Below, in pieces: positions 1 through 4,852 of a stretch of 6,506 bases of DNA (position 1 is its first letter; each line of letters begins with the position of its first letter). Under the pieces are notes generated by a model. It had not been told where the DNA came from. It did not search any database and worked only from the letters and a program-made list of their open reading frames with translations. This stretch comes from Methanomassiliicoccales archaeon (GTDB lineage: Archaea; Thermoplasmatota; Thermoplasmata; Methanomassiliicoccales; UBA472). The translations under genes were made by a program, and so were the position numbers. The DNA lies in the NCBI GenBank assembly GCA_025457905.1, contig JALOTM010000048.1, positions 1 to 6,506 on the forward strand, in the 5' to 3' direction.

Positions 1-183
1 TGGAAGCGCATCTCCTCGGAGATGATGGACGTGTCCGACCAGATCATCGTCACCGTCGGAACGGAGCGCGAGGCTCGGATGGTGGAGTCCTGGGCCAGGG
101 AGCGCAAGCGCAAGGTCGAGGTGCTGGAGAACCAGCGGGACGCCTTCTACGACAACTGGGTCTGCGACATCCGCAGGCTGTAA
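1..183 (+). CDS. C-terminal fragment of an unidentified protein (possibly low-molecular-weight phosphatase-like)
   Basis: An open frame enters from the left edge and ends at TAA (181-183), giving the last 60 residues of a protein whose start lies outside the window. The visible part reads as a helix, then a hydrophobic strand (DQIIVTVG), then a very charged helix (ESWARERKRKVEV) and a short tail ending DIRRL. The pattern 'KRISSEMMDVSDQIIV' resembles the segment of low-molecular-weight tyrosine phosphatases and arsenate reductases that precedes the general-acid loop. However, the Asp-Pro expected further on is not visible, so this is only a weak suggestion. Five T residues directly after the stop (186-190) could serve as an archaeal termination tract. 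That the frame is coding is well supported by its codon use (third positions almost all G or C); the function is not. Confidence 0.7.
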   Translation, partial: WKRISSEMMDVSDQIIVTVGTEREARMVESWARERKRKVEVLENQRDAFYDNWVCDIRRL

Positions 184-185
184 GG

Positions 186-190
186 TTTTT
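186..190 (+). terminator. Short T-tract after the left-edge gene
   Basis: TTTTT begins three bases after the TAA stop of the left-edge gene, in otherwise GC-rich DNA. Archaeal RNA polymerase can terminate at T-runs without a hairpin. Five T residues are at the low end, so this is a tentative call. Confidence 0.35.
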
Positions 191-272
191 CGACGCCTCT
201 CCTCCGGCATCCGTCTTCACCGGTTTGCCTGGCCGTCCCTATTCCATGGACGGGCCGCACGCTCCCCCCAAC

Positions 273-285
273 GCATTTAATAAGC
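273..285 (+). promoter_or_regulatory. TATA-type promoter of the small winged-helix gene
   Basis: CATTTAATAAG (274-284) is an AT-rich island in GC-rich DNA and resembles an archaeal TATA box. Counting about 25 bases downstream places transcription start near 303-305, leaving a short leader of roughly 27 bases. That leader holds AGGTGAT (321-327), a good match to the archaeal 16S tail, ending three bases before the GTG start at 331. Confidence 0.55.
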
Positions 286-330
286 CGTATGCCATGACAC
301 TAGACAGTAGGTGACACGGCAGGTGATGGT

Positions 331-639
331 GTGAAGGGTAGGAGCGTCCTCACAGGCAAGCTCGAGAGCGAGATTGAGCTCCTCGAGAGGCACGTCACGA
401 TGCTGAAGGCAATTATGGAGCACGAGCCGATTGGGATCATCCGTCTCTCGGAGCTGCTAGCAGTGCCTCAGCACAAGGTCCGCTATTCGCTCAGGATCCT
501 CGAGCAGGAAGGCCTGATCGCGCCCTCCCCGGAAGGGGCCGTGACCACCGAGAAGCTGCAGCAGTTCTTCCAGGACCTCAAGTCCATATTGGCCTCCATG
601 GACGAGACCGTGAATAAGCTGCGGGGCTCGCTGCCATAG
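331..639 (+). CDS. Small archaeal winged helix-turn-helix protein (102 aa)
   Basis: This is a predicted DNA-binding regulator. Residues 1-30 form a helix (LESEIELLERHVTMLKAI) that may act in dimerisation. Residues 31-72 carry the winged helix: PIGIIRLSELL is the first helix region, VPQHKVRYSLRILEQEGLI the turn and recognition helix, and APSPEGAVTT the wing. Residues 75-97 form an amphipathic C-terminal helix. The signature PIGI(I/V)RLS...HKVRYSLR(I/V)LE is familiar to me from small uncharacterised proteins of haloarchaea and methanogens, so this looks like a conserved archaeal family. The GTG start at 331 is chosen because AGGTGAT lies just upstream and no in-frame start exists closer to the promoter. 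The gene is monocistronic, with a hairpin at its stop codon and its own promoter upstream. The target genes are unknown. Confidence 0.85.
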   Translation: MKGRSVLTGKLESEIELLERHVTMLKAIMEHEPIGIIRLSELLAVPQHKVRYSLRILEQEGLIAPSPEGAVTTEKLQQFFQDLKSILASMDETVNKLRGSLP

Positions 640-651
640 TCTGAGCCCCGC
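621..651 (+). terminator. GC hairpin spanning the stop codon of the winged-helix gene
   Basis: GCGGGGCTC (621-629) and GAGCCCCGC (643-651) are perfect 9-base inverted copies. The 13-base loop contains the TAG stop codon (637-639). No T-run follows (the next bases are CCCCAAAAG), so this is either a weak hairpin terminator or a 3'-end protecting structure that separates this gene from the tRNA promoter directly downstream. Confidence 0.4.
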
Positions 652-654
652 CCC

Positions 655-669
655 CAAAAGCTTAATACC
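655..669 (+). promoter_or_regulatory. Promoter of tRNA-Asn
   Basis: CAAAAGCTTAATACC has the look of a BRE plus TATA box (TTAATA), centred about 33 bases before the first base of the tRNA. This fits a transcript starting a few bases ahead of the mature 5' end and trimmed by RNase P. A very similar string, GAAAGCTTAACAATAG (4899-4914), precedes the membrane-protein gene, which supports a promoter reading of both. Confidence 0.55.
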
Positions 670-696
670 AGGCGATGGTTTTCCGCACCACTACGG

Positions 697-772
697 GCCG
701 TCGTAGCTCAGTCGGTAGAGCGTGTGACTGTTAATCACAAGGTCAACGGTTCGATCCCGTTCGACGGCGCCA
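697..772 (+). tRNA. tRNA-Asn (anticodon GTT), CCA encoded
   Basis: A complete cloverleaf can be drawn by hand. The acceptor stem is GCCGTCG (697-703) with CGACGGC (762-768). The D stem is GCTC/GAGC (706-709, 718-721). The anticodon stem is TGTGA/TCACA (723-727, 735-739) around the loop CTGTTAA, with anticodon GTT at 730-732. The T stem is AACGG/CCGTT (745-749, 757-761) with loop TTCGATC. The discriminator is G769, and CCA follows at 770-772 in the genome. All stems are fully paired and there is no intron. GTT reads asparagine codons AAC and AAU. Confidence 0.97.
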
Positions 773-787
773 TTCTCTCTCTTCTCA
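773..787 (+). terminator. Pyrimidine-rich terminator of tRNA-Asn
   Basis: TTCTCTCTCTTCTC follows the CCA end immediately. Short T-rich pyrimidine runs of this kind commonly end archaeal tRNA transcripts. The rest of the spacer to position 920 holds only the features listed here for the minus-strand reading frame. Confidence 0.45.
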
Positions 788-837
788 CCCCACAAGAAGA
801 CCACCTCGTGTTTCGTCAGACTTTTCAACCCGCGTTT

Positions 838-848
838 ATAAAAAAGGG
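838..848 (-). terminator. T6 terminator for the small minus-strand gene
   Basis: Read on the minus strand, the segment is CCCTTTTTTATA: six consecutive T residues after a pyrimidine-rich GC stretch, about 75 bases beyond the stop of the 921-1148 reading frame. On the plus strand the same bases read TTTATAAAAAA and could pass for a TATA box, but no plus-strand gene follows, so termination of the minus-strand transcript is the better reading. Confidence 0.4.
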
Positions 849-920
849 AAGGAGGGGGTCGGATCCTGGGAGAGGAAAGCGGATCCCTGGGTCTCCTACC
901 CTCCTGGAGGGCCTTGACGC

Positions 921-1148
921 TCAGGCCATCATCGAGTCAGGGTCTTCGAAGTAGCGATCAAGGTCCACAAAGAGAAGTGGCTTATTCTTGAGGCGCGGCC
1001 CCGACCTAAGGCTTGCCTGTACCAATCTCCGCTTCGCGTCCATGTAGAAATCGATCTCGTCATTCGCAATGGTGTCCTCCTCCAATCCCTTCGAAACCGG
1101 CCTCTCTTGCAAGGTGGTCCTCCCCGGGCCAAAATGGCCTATGAGCAC
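921..1148 (-). CDS. Small orphan protein, 75 aa, hypothetical
   Basis: I do not recognise this protein. It begins at GTG (1148) and ends at TGA (921). No membrane segment, signal peptide or cysteine is visible. The C-terminal half alternates charged and hydrophobic residues, for example DEIDFYMDAKRRLVQ and KPLLFVDLDRYFED, and looks like a small alpha/beta protein. Support for a real gene comes from context. There is a TATA-like box upstream (about 1186-1193), a GGAGG motif at 1162-1166 (13 bases from the start), GAGG at 1153-1156 (4 bases from the start), and a T6 run downstream. Its third codon positions are clearly less GC-rich than those of the neighbours (CAA, ATT, GTA, CTT, AAT all occur), suggesting recent acquisition, a decayed fragment of a longer gene, or a frame that is not coding at all. 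Confidence 0.45.
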   Translation of the reverse strand: MLIGHFGPGRTTLQERPVSKGLEEDTIANDEIDFYMDAKRRLVQASLRSGPRLKNKPLLFVDLDRYFEDPDSMMA

Positions 1149-1183
1149 CTATCCTCGCGGCCTCCTAAGTAACATCTCGAATT

Positions 1184-1196
1184 ACCATATTTACCG
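1184..1196 (-). promoter_or_regulatory. Candidate TATA box for the 75-aa reading frame
   Basis: On the minus strand the segment reads GGTAAATATGG, centred about 40 bases before the GTG at 1148, which predicts a leader of about 15-20 bases containing GGAGG. It sits in an AT-rich spacer (1170-1240) between this frame and the end of the cupin gene; I see no other gene there. Confidence 0.4.
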
Positions 1197-1240
1197 AAAT
1201 CGATGTATGTACCGATAATTACTCCAGAGCTAGTTATTCT

Positions 1241-1618
1241 TCACCCTGGGTCTTGGACCAGCTGCGGCCGCCTGTCCCCCGAGCGCACCATCACCAGGAT
1301 CATCTTGAACGGCTCCAGTGCCCTGAGGGCATGGGGCTTGTTGGCGGGCATGATGATCATCTCGCCCTGGCCTAGTTGGAACGGCTCTCCGGCGATGAGT
1401 ATCTCGGCCCTGCCGTCGGTCACCATGACCATGGCGTCGTACGGCGCGGTGTGCTCGCTCAGCCCCTGGCCCTCGTCGAAGGCGAAGATGGTCACGGTGC
1501 CCGCCTCCTTGTCGATCAGGGTCCTGGAGACCACGGCCCCTTCCTGGTAACCGATGAGGCCGTTCCACTCCATCTTCCTGCCCTTGATGTCTCCCCTCTC
1601 CTTCTTCTGCATCGTCAT
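1241..1618 (-). CDS. Single-domain cupin protein (125 aa)
   Basis: This is a small beta-barrel cupin, probably metal-binding. Residues 20-33 (GLIGYQEGAVVSRT) lead into the barrel. Cupin motif 1 is GLSEHTAPYDAMVMVTDGRAEI (52-73), with His56 and Asp61 as likely ligands. Motif 2 is GQGEMIIMPANKPHAL (84-99), with His96. The pattern SEHTAPxDA...MPANxPHAL is common to small cupins of anaerobic bacteria and methanogens; none has a reaction I can assign from sequence. ATG at 1618 is preferred because GAGG lies five bases upstream and AAGGAG a little further; a second ATG at 1612 is possible. It is the last gene of the minus-strand run, 41 bases after the thioredoxin-like gene, with no clear promoter of its own. 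A role in the same redox or stress response is inferred from position only. Confidence 0.88.
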   Translation of the reverse strand: MTMQKKERGDIKGRKMEWNGLIGYQEGAVVSRTLIDKEAGTVTIFAFDEGQGLSEHTAPYDAMVMVTDGRAEILIAGEPFQLGQGEMIIMPANKPHALRALEPFKMILVMVRSGDRRPQLVQDPG

Positions 1619-1659
1619 GGTTTCCTCGCTCCTTGCCGATATGGTGCAAATAAGCCTGT

Positions 1660-2625
1660 TCACGGGCCGAAGGTGTAGGCGTAGCACCTCAGCCCTGGGC
1701 TCGTCGTGGCCAGGGTGAGGGTGTGCATGGAGGCCCCGCCCTTCTCCTTGAGGATACGGAACATGTCTTGGCGGTCGATGTGAATGAACGTCCTCCCGCC
1801 CTCCTCCTCCACGTCCTCGCCCCTGAGCGCCTGCGGGACCGGATGGCCATCGACGAGCGCCTCGACCCTCGCCTTCGAACCGCAGGTCATCACCAAGTTG
1901 GCCTCCCCGGCCACGAACCTGAGCAGTATTTGCCCCCTCTCCTCGCCCTCGTGCTCCAGGTACTCCTCGGTCTGCCTCCACTGGCCATCGAGGTATATGA
2001 CGCCAAGCTGGTGAGACTTGTCAATGTCGTGGTAGAGGCAGCGCCCCTCCCGGTCGCATTCCGCGGGGTTGCCCATCCCCGTGTTGCGCAGGAAGCCGCA
2101 ATAGGTCTCCGGGGTGATGGGGTCGCGAAGGACCACCTCCTCCTCGTGAGGCCCCTCCCCGAGCTCCACCCTCCGACCGGCCTGCCGGAGCAGCAGGGAG
2201 AGCCATTCCTCGATCTCCTGCTCCCCTCCCTCCCCGGCCCGGAAGTGCCTGACGTAGCCCTCGTGGTCCACGAAGTACTGCGCCGGCCAGTACCTGTTGC
2301 CAAAGGCGTTCCAGATCTCGTAGTCATTGTCCACGGCGATGGGATACTCCAAGCCGTGCCTCCTGATGGCGTCCCGGATGTTCCCCTCCTCCTTCTCGAA
2401 GGAGAACTCCGGAGTTTGCACACCTATGATGACCAGGCCCTCCTCCTTTAGCTTGGACCAGAGGTAGCGCATATGCGGGAAGGTCCTCACGCAGTTCACG
2501 CATGAATAGGTCATGAAATCCACCATGACCACCTTGCCGCGCAGTTCCTTCCATGACAGGGGCTTGGAATTGAGCCAGAACGAAGCGCGGAGCTCCGGCG
2601 CCCTGGCCTTGGAGAAGAGGTTCAT
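1660..2625 (-). CDS. DipZ-type thioredoxin-fold protein, soluble, intact CxxC (321 aa)
   Basis: This is a predicted thiol-disulfide oxidoreductase. Residues 1-150 form a TlpA/redoxin-like thioredoxin domain: WLNSKPLSWKELRGK leads to strand VVMVDF, active site SCVNC (Cys42, Cys45), GVQTPEF (68-74) and the cis-proline loop RYWPAQYFVD (Pro114). Residues about 170-320 match the C-terminal module of bacterial DipZ proteins: TPETYCGF, HQLGVIYLDGQW, LVDGHPVP and the terminal YAYTFG. In those bacterial proteins both modules follow a CcdA-like membrane domain that feeds electrons. Here that domain and any signal peptide are absent, so the protein should be cytoplasmic and needs another electron partner. 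Extra cysteines lie at 176, 190, 196, 248 and 314. ATG 2625 is the only sensible start; no strong ribosome site precedes it, and a predicted hairpin covers the start codon. It follows its degenerate paralog by 66 bases. Confidence 0.88.
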   Translation of the reverse strand: MNLFSKARAPELRASFWLNSKPLSWKELRGKVVMVDFMTYSCVNCVRTFPHMRYLWSKLKEEGLVIIGVQTPEFSFEKEEGNIRDAIRRHGLEYPIAVDNDYEIWNAFGNRYWPAQYFVDHEGYVRHFRAGEGGEQEIEEWLSLLLRQAGRRVELGEGPHEEEVVLRDPITPETYCGFLRNTGMGNPAECDREGRCLYHDIDKSHQLGVIYLDGQWRQTEEYLEHEGEERGQILLRFVAGEANLVMTCGSKARVEALVDGHPVPQALRGEDVEEEGGRTFIHIDRQDMFRILKEKGGASMHTLTLATTSPGLRCYAYTFGP

Positions 2626-2659
2626 GCCACTGCTACGGCATCGGCGCGTAGATGAACCT
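2618..2659 (-). promoter_or_regulatory. Predicted mRNA hairpin burying the start codon of the DipZ-type gene
   Basis: On the minus strand, AGGTTCAT (2659-2652) is the exact inverted copy of ATGAACCT (2625-2618), which contains the start codon. Directly inside this stem a second one forms: CTACG (2651-2647) with CGTAG (2637-2633), closing a 9-base loop. A 7-base one-sided bulge (2632-2626) separates the two stems on the 3' side. Thirteen base pairs in nested order would sequester the ATG. A regulatory role is inferred, not shown. Confidence 0.4.
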
Positions 2660-2673
2660 TGTGCGGCCTCGCC
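2651..2673 (-). repeat. Leader element, copy 1, ahead of the DipZ-type gene
   Basis: On the minus strand the segment reads GGCGAGGCCGCACAAGGTTCA. Nearly the same string (GGCGAGGCC, a 3-base variation, then CACAAGCTTCA) lies ahead of the paralog at 3558-3580. Nineteen of 21 bases agree once a 2-base gap is allowed. It is either left over from the tandem gene duplication or a shared control site. Confidence 0.5.
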
Positions 2674-2691
2674 CCGCTTACCCGGAGGACC

Positions 2692-3537
2692 TCAGTCCTC
2701 TCTCTCCTCGACGCAGAACCCCATCAGTTTCAGGCCCTTGCCCCGAACACTCATGCTCAGCTGGCGCATCACGCGGCGGGTGTCCCGCACCACCTCCAGC
2801 TTCCTCTCCTCGCCGATGTCCAGGTAGCTCTTGCCCCCCTCCAGGACGACGTCCTTGCCGGCCATGCCCTTGGGCAGAGGGGCTTCGTCCACCAGGAACT
2901 CGAACCTCCTCTTCCTCGGGGAGGAGATCACCAGGTCCAACGACTGCCCGATGTAGCGCAGCTCTATCCTCCCGCTGGAGCCCTCCAGCTCCACATAGCC
3001 GTCCCCCACGAACCAGTCGCCCTCGAAGCACACACCGTCGATCTCCGGCCCCAGGTCCACCTTCTTCCCCGCCTCGTTCAGGAGGTGAACCACCGCGATC
3101 TCCACCTCCTCCTCGATCCCTTCCCCGGCGCGGGTGTGCCTTATGACCCCGCAGGCGTCCACGAAGTGGAACTGCGAGTAGAACTGGTTGCGGAACTTCT
3201 TCCATATGCGGTACTCGTTGTCCACGGCCAGGGGGAACTCTATCCCCAGCCGCGCGGCCTCCGCCCTCACAAAGCCCAGGTCCTTCTCCTTCTCCACGGA
3301 GGGCGTGTGCACTCCCAGTACGACCAGGCCCTTGCCTCGCATCCTGGTCCATAGGTAGGAGAGATGGCTGAGGATGGTCTCGGAGCACTCCTCGCCCAAG
3401 GAGAAGAAATAGACGAGGACGACCTTGTCCTTGAGGTCCTTGGGACCGAGGGGCTTGGAGTTGATCCAGGCCGAGGCCTCCAGCTCGGGCAGATGGTCCT
3501 TGGCGACACGCGGTGAGGGGCAGCAGCTCATGCTCAT
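2692..3537 (-). CDS. Degenerate tandem paralog of the DipZ-type protein, active site lost (281 aa)
   Basis: This protein aligns with the downstream 321-residue protein along its length: WINSKPLGPKDLKDKVVLVYF, YLW, GLVVLGVHTP, FPLAVDNEY.IW, FVD.CG..RH.RAGEG, then a C-terminal beta-rich module (ELRYIGQSLDLVIS, FLVDEAPLPKG). The CVNC position reads EECS without a gap (residues 49-52), leaving a single Cys51 one place off. The cis-proline loop RYWPAQY reads QFYSQFH, so the proline is Ser121. The TPETY...GQW segment of the C-terminal module is also missing. It therefore cannot be a normal dithiol oxidoreductase; a binding, scaffold or regulatory role is an inference. A Cys-Cys pair lies at residues 5-6. 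ATG 3537 is chosen; TTG 3543 and ATG 3531 are alternatives, and no good ribosome site is visible. No signal peptide or membrane segment is present. Confidence 0.85.
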   Translation of the reverse strand: MSMSCCPSPRVAKDHLPELEASAWINSKPLGPKDLKDKVVLVYFFSLGEECSETILSHLSYLWTRMRGKGLVVLGVHTPSVEKEKDLGFVRAEAARLGIEFPLAVDNEYRIWKKFRNQFYSQFHFVDACGVIRHTRAGEGIEEEVEIAVVHLLNEAGKKVDLGPEIDGVCFEGDWFVGDGYVELEGSSGRIELRYIGQSLDLVISSPRKRRFEFLVDEAPLPKGMAGKDVVLEGGKSYLDIGEERKLEVVRDTRRVMRQLSMSVRGKGLKLMGFCVEERED

Positions 3538-3557
3538 CGGCAAGGCTTAGGACGCTT

Positions 3558-3580
3558 TGAAGCTTGTGTGAGGCCTCGCC
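3558..3580 (-). repeat. Leader element, copy 2, ahead of the degenerate paralog
   Basis: On the minus strand the segment reads GGCGAGGCCTCACACAAG followed by CTTCA. It is the partner of 2651-2673 and lies 20 bases before ATG 3537, compared with 25 bases before the ATG for copy 1. The base change that turns AAGGTTCA into AAGCTTCA removes the pairing with the start codon seen in copy 1. Confidence 0.5.
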
Positions 3581-3599
3581 GATGCACCGTTGGTGGATC
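3581..3599 (-). other. Small hairpin across the stop codon of the regulator gene
   Basis: On the minus strand GATCCACC (3599-3592) and GGTGCATC (3588-3581) pair with one internal C:C mismatch around a 3-base AAC loop. It overlaps the TGA of the regulator (3600-3598). No T-run follows, so it would be at most an attenuator between the regulator and the two thioredoxin-like genes. Confidence 0.3.
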
Positions 3600-4338
3600 A
3601 GAGGCCGGAGACCAGCCGCTCCGCCCCGTGAAGCGCCCTCTGGCCCTTCGTGGTGAGGGAGTAGGTCCTCCTCTTCCTGTCCAGGACGATGTAGCTGGCC
3701 TCCCTGAGCTTCTTGATGTGGAACTGCAGATGGCCGGTGCGCATGCCCAGCTCCCTGGCTATCTCGGACATGGACCGTTCGGTGCCGGAGAGCATCATGA
3801 GTATCCTCAGCCTCCAGGCGTTGGAGAGGGGGGCGAGCGCCGCCTCCATCGCCTCGGGCCGGGCAGCCTCCGTAGGGCCTTCGCGGGCCGCCAGCGCCTG
3901 GGGGTCGGCCCCCAGGCGGTCCCTCAGGCCCCGGTACGCGCCCAGGATGGCCTTCACCCTGCCAATGCTCTCCACCGTGGTGGCTGAGCAGTCATGGTCC
4001 AAGCAGGGAGAGCCTTCCCCGCAGACCAGGGACTCCAGACCATCCATGAGCGTGATGGCGCCCTCTACATCGTCCCTCTCCACCATGCCGATGACCTCGG
4101 AGATCGCCTGCTCCTGTTTGGCCAAGCAGCCGCGCTTCATCTCGCAGCCGGAAGAGCCCCGGCGGCTCTCCAGCGAGGAGTCGAAGGCCCTCTTCCCCTC
4201 CTGCCCCAGGGCCAGGCGCATCTGCTCCACGAATGCGCCCTTGAAGTCCTGATACCGGAGGCGCACCATCCGGTCGTTGAGCTCGTCCAGCTCGCCCCGC
4301 AGGGTGCGGAGCTCGCGCATCAAGGCCTCGTCCGTCAT
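3598..4338 (-). CDS. ArsR-type winged-helix regulator with Cys-rich central domain (246 aa)
   Basis: This is a predicted transcription regulator. Residues 1-30 form a coiled-coil-like helix (MRELRTLRGELDELNDRMVRL). Residues about 31-145 are a helical domain containing Cys65, Cys71, Cys106, Cys112 and Cys117, spaced C-x5-C and C-x5-C-x4-C. Residues 165-233 are a clear ArsR-family winged helix: LSNAWRLRILMML, MSEIARELGMRTGHLQFHIKKL as turn plus recognition helix, and the wing IVLDRKRRTYSLTTKG. The cysteines could bind metal or sense oxidants, but the ligand is unknown. ATG 4338 is chosen because a TATA box lies about 30 bases upstream and no ribosome site precedes it, as in leaderless archaeal genes. 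It is the first gene of the minus-strand run and divergent from the flavin split-barrel gene, a typical place for an autoregulator controlling both sides. Confidence 0.87.
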   Translation of the reverse strand: MTDEALMRELRTLRGELDELNDRMVRLRYQDFKGAFVEQMRLALGQEGKRAFDSSLESRRGSSGCEMKRGCLAKQEQAISEVIGMVERDDVEGAITLMDGLESLVCGEGSPCLDHDCSATTVESIGRVKAILGAYRGLRDRLGADPQALAAREGPTEAARPEAMEAALAPLSNAWRLRILMMLSGTERSMSEIARELGMRTGHLQFHIKKLREASYIVLDRKRRTYSLTTKGQRALHGAERLVSGL

Positions 4339-4363
4339 AATGGTATAGAAAAGTATGCATTGA

Positions 4364-4379
4364 GAATATTTATGTATTC
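4364..4379. promoter_or_regulatory. Shared divergent TATA region with GAATA-N6-TATTC dyad
   Basis: The AT-rich segment GAATATTTATGTATTC holds TTTATGTA (4369-4376), close to the archaeal TATA consensus for the plus-strand gene; this predicts transcription near 4398, 13 bases before its ATG. It also holds ATAAATAT on the minus strand, predicting transcription near 4343, five bases before the regulator ATG. The whole segment is a perfect 5-base dyad (GAATA/TATTC, spacer 6). Such a site is a plausible operator for the dimeric winged-helix regulator encoded next to it, blocking TBP access in both directions. Confidence 0.5.
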
Positions 4380-4410
4380 CGAGCTGCTCTCCCTCCCTAG
4401 GTGGATTCAC

Positions 4411-4821
4411 ATGGTCAAGATGCCAGACGAGGTATTCCAGGCATTCAACAACCCCAAGGCAGGAAAGACGCTCGCGACCGTTCGTGGCGACGGCACGCCG
4501 CACATCATCCAGGTGGGCAGCGTCATGGCCCCCAGCCCGGAGATGATCGCCTTCGGCGCCATCCTCATGAAGGAGACGGGCAAGAACCTGGAGGCCACGA
4601 AGAAGGCCGGCAAGATGGTCAGCGTCCTCGTGACCCAGGAGATGAAGTCGTACCAGGTGCATGCCAAGGTCAAGGACTATGTCACCTCCGGCCCTCTGTT
4701 CGACAAGATGAACGAGGTCCTGAAGGGGCTCGGCCTGAAGGCCAACGGCGTCTGGACCCTGGAACCAGAGGAGGTCTGGAACCAGAGCGCATCCTACGAG
4801 GCCGGTAAGAGGATACTCTGA
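4411..4821 (+). CDS. Pyridoxamine 5'-phosphate oxidase-like split-barrel flavoprotein (136 aa)
   Basis: This is a predicted FMN- or F420-binding protein of the PNPOx-like split-barrel superfamily. Typical strands are visible in order: AGKTLATVRGDGTPHIIQVGSVMAPSPEMIAFGAI (17-51, first barrel strands), TGKNLEATKKAGKMVSVLVT (56-75, the loop and strand often involved in cofactor phosphate binding), SYQVHAKVKDYVTSG (80-94), and a final strand GVWTLEPEEVWNQS (113-126). The 136-residue length is usual for the small single-domain members, many of which act as flavin reductases or oxidases of unknown substrate; true PdxH is longer. Start ATG 4411 is well supported by AGGTGG (4399-4404), six bases upstream. 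The gene is divergent from the Cys-rich regulator and shares its promoter region, which suggests joint control with the thioredoxin-like genes. It ends before a strong hairpin terminator. Confidence 0.88.
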   Translation: MVKMPDEVFQAFNNPKAGKTLATVRGDGTPHIIQVGSVMAPSPEMIAFGAILMKETGKNLEATKKAGKMVSVLVTQEMKSYQVHAKVKDYVTSGPLFDKMNEVLKGLGLKANGVWTLEPEEVWNQSASYEAGKRIL

Positions 4822-4852
4822 GCCTCAGCCCGTCATTATATCATGACAAAAC

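Noticed and set aside
861..911. Repeated GGATCC(C)TGGG (861-870, 881-891) and palindrome CCCTCC-T-GGAGGG (899-911) as a possible structured RNA or attachment site
   Set aside because: The copies are short, the stems are isolated and no known fold emerges; they may simply be part of the 3' region of the 75-aa frame.
1182..1214. Short TTACC/TACCG repeats as a CRISPR or operator array
   Set aside because: Units are only 5-6 bases with uneven spacing in an AT-rich spacer, so chance is the simplest explanation.
1619..1981. Upstream extension of the cupin frame to 1981
   Set aside because: It overlaps the C-terminal module of the DipZ-type gene in another frame; the cupin homology starts just after ATG 1618, which has a ribosome site.
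1723..2451. Long plus-strand open frame antisense to the DipZ-type gene
   Set aside because: High GC makes long antisense frames common; the translation is Leu/Pro/Val-rich without domain features, whereas the minus strand has clear motifs.
4339..4662. Upstream extension of the regulator frame to 4662
   Set aside because: It runs antisense through the split-barrel gene and the divergent promoter; ATG 4338 matches the TATA spacing.
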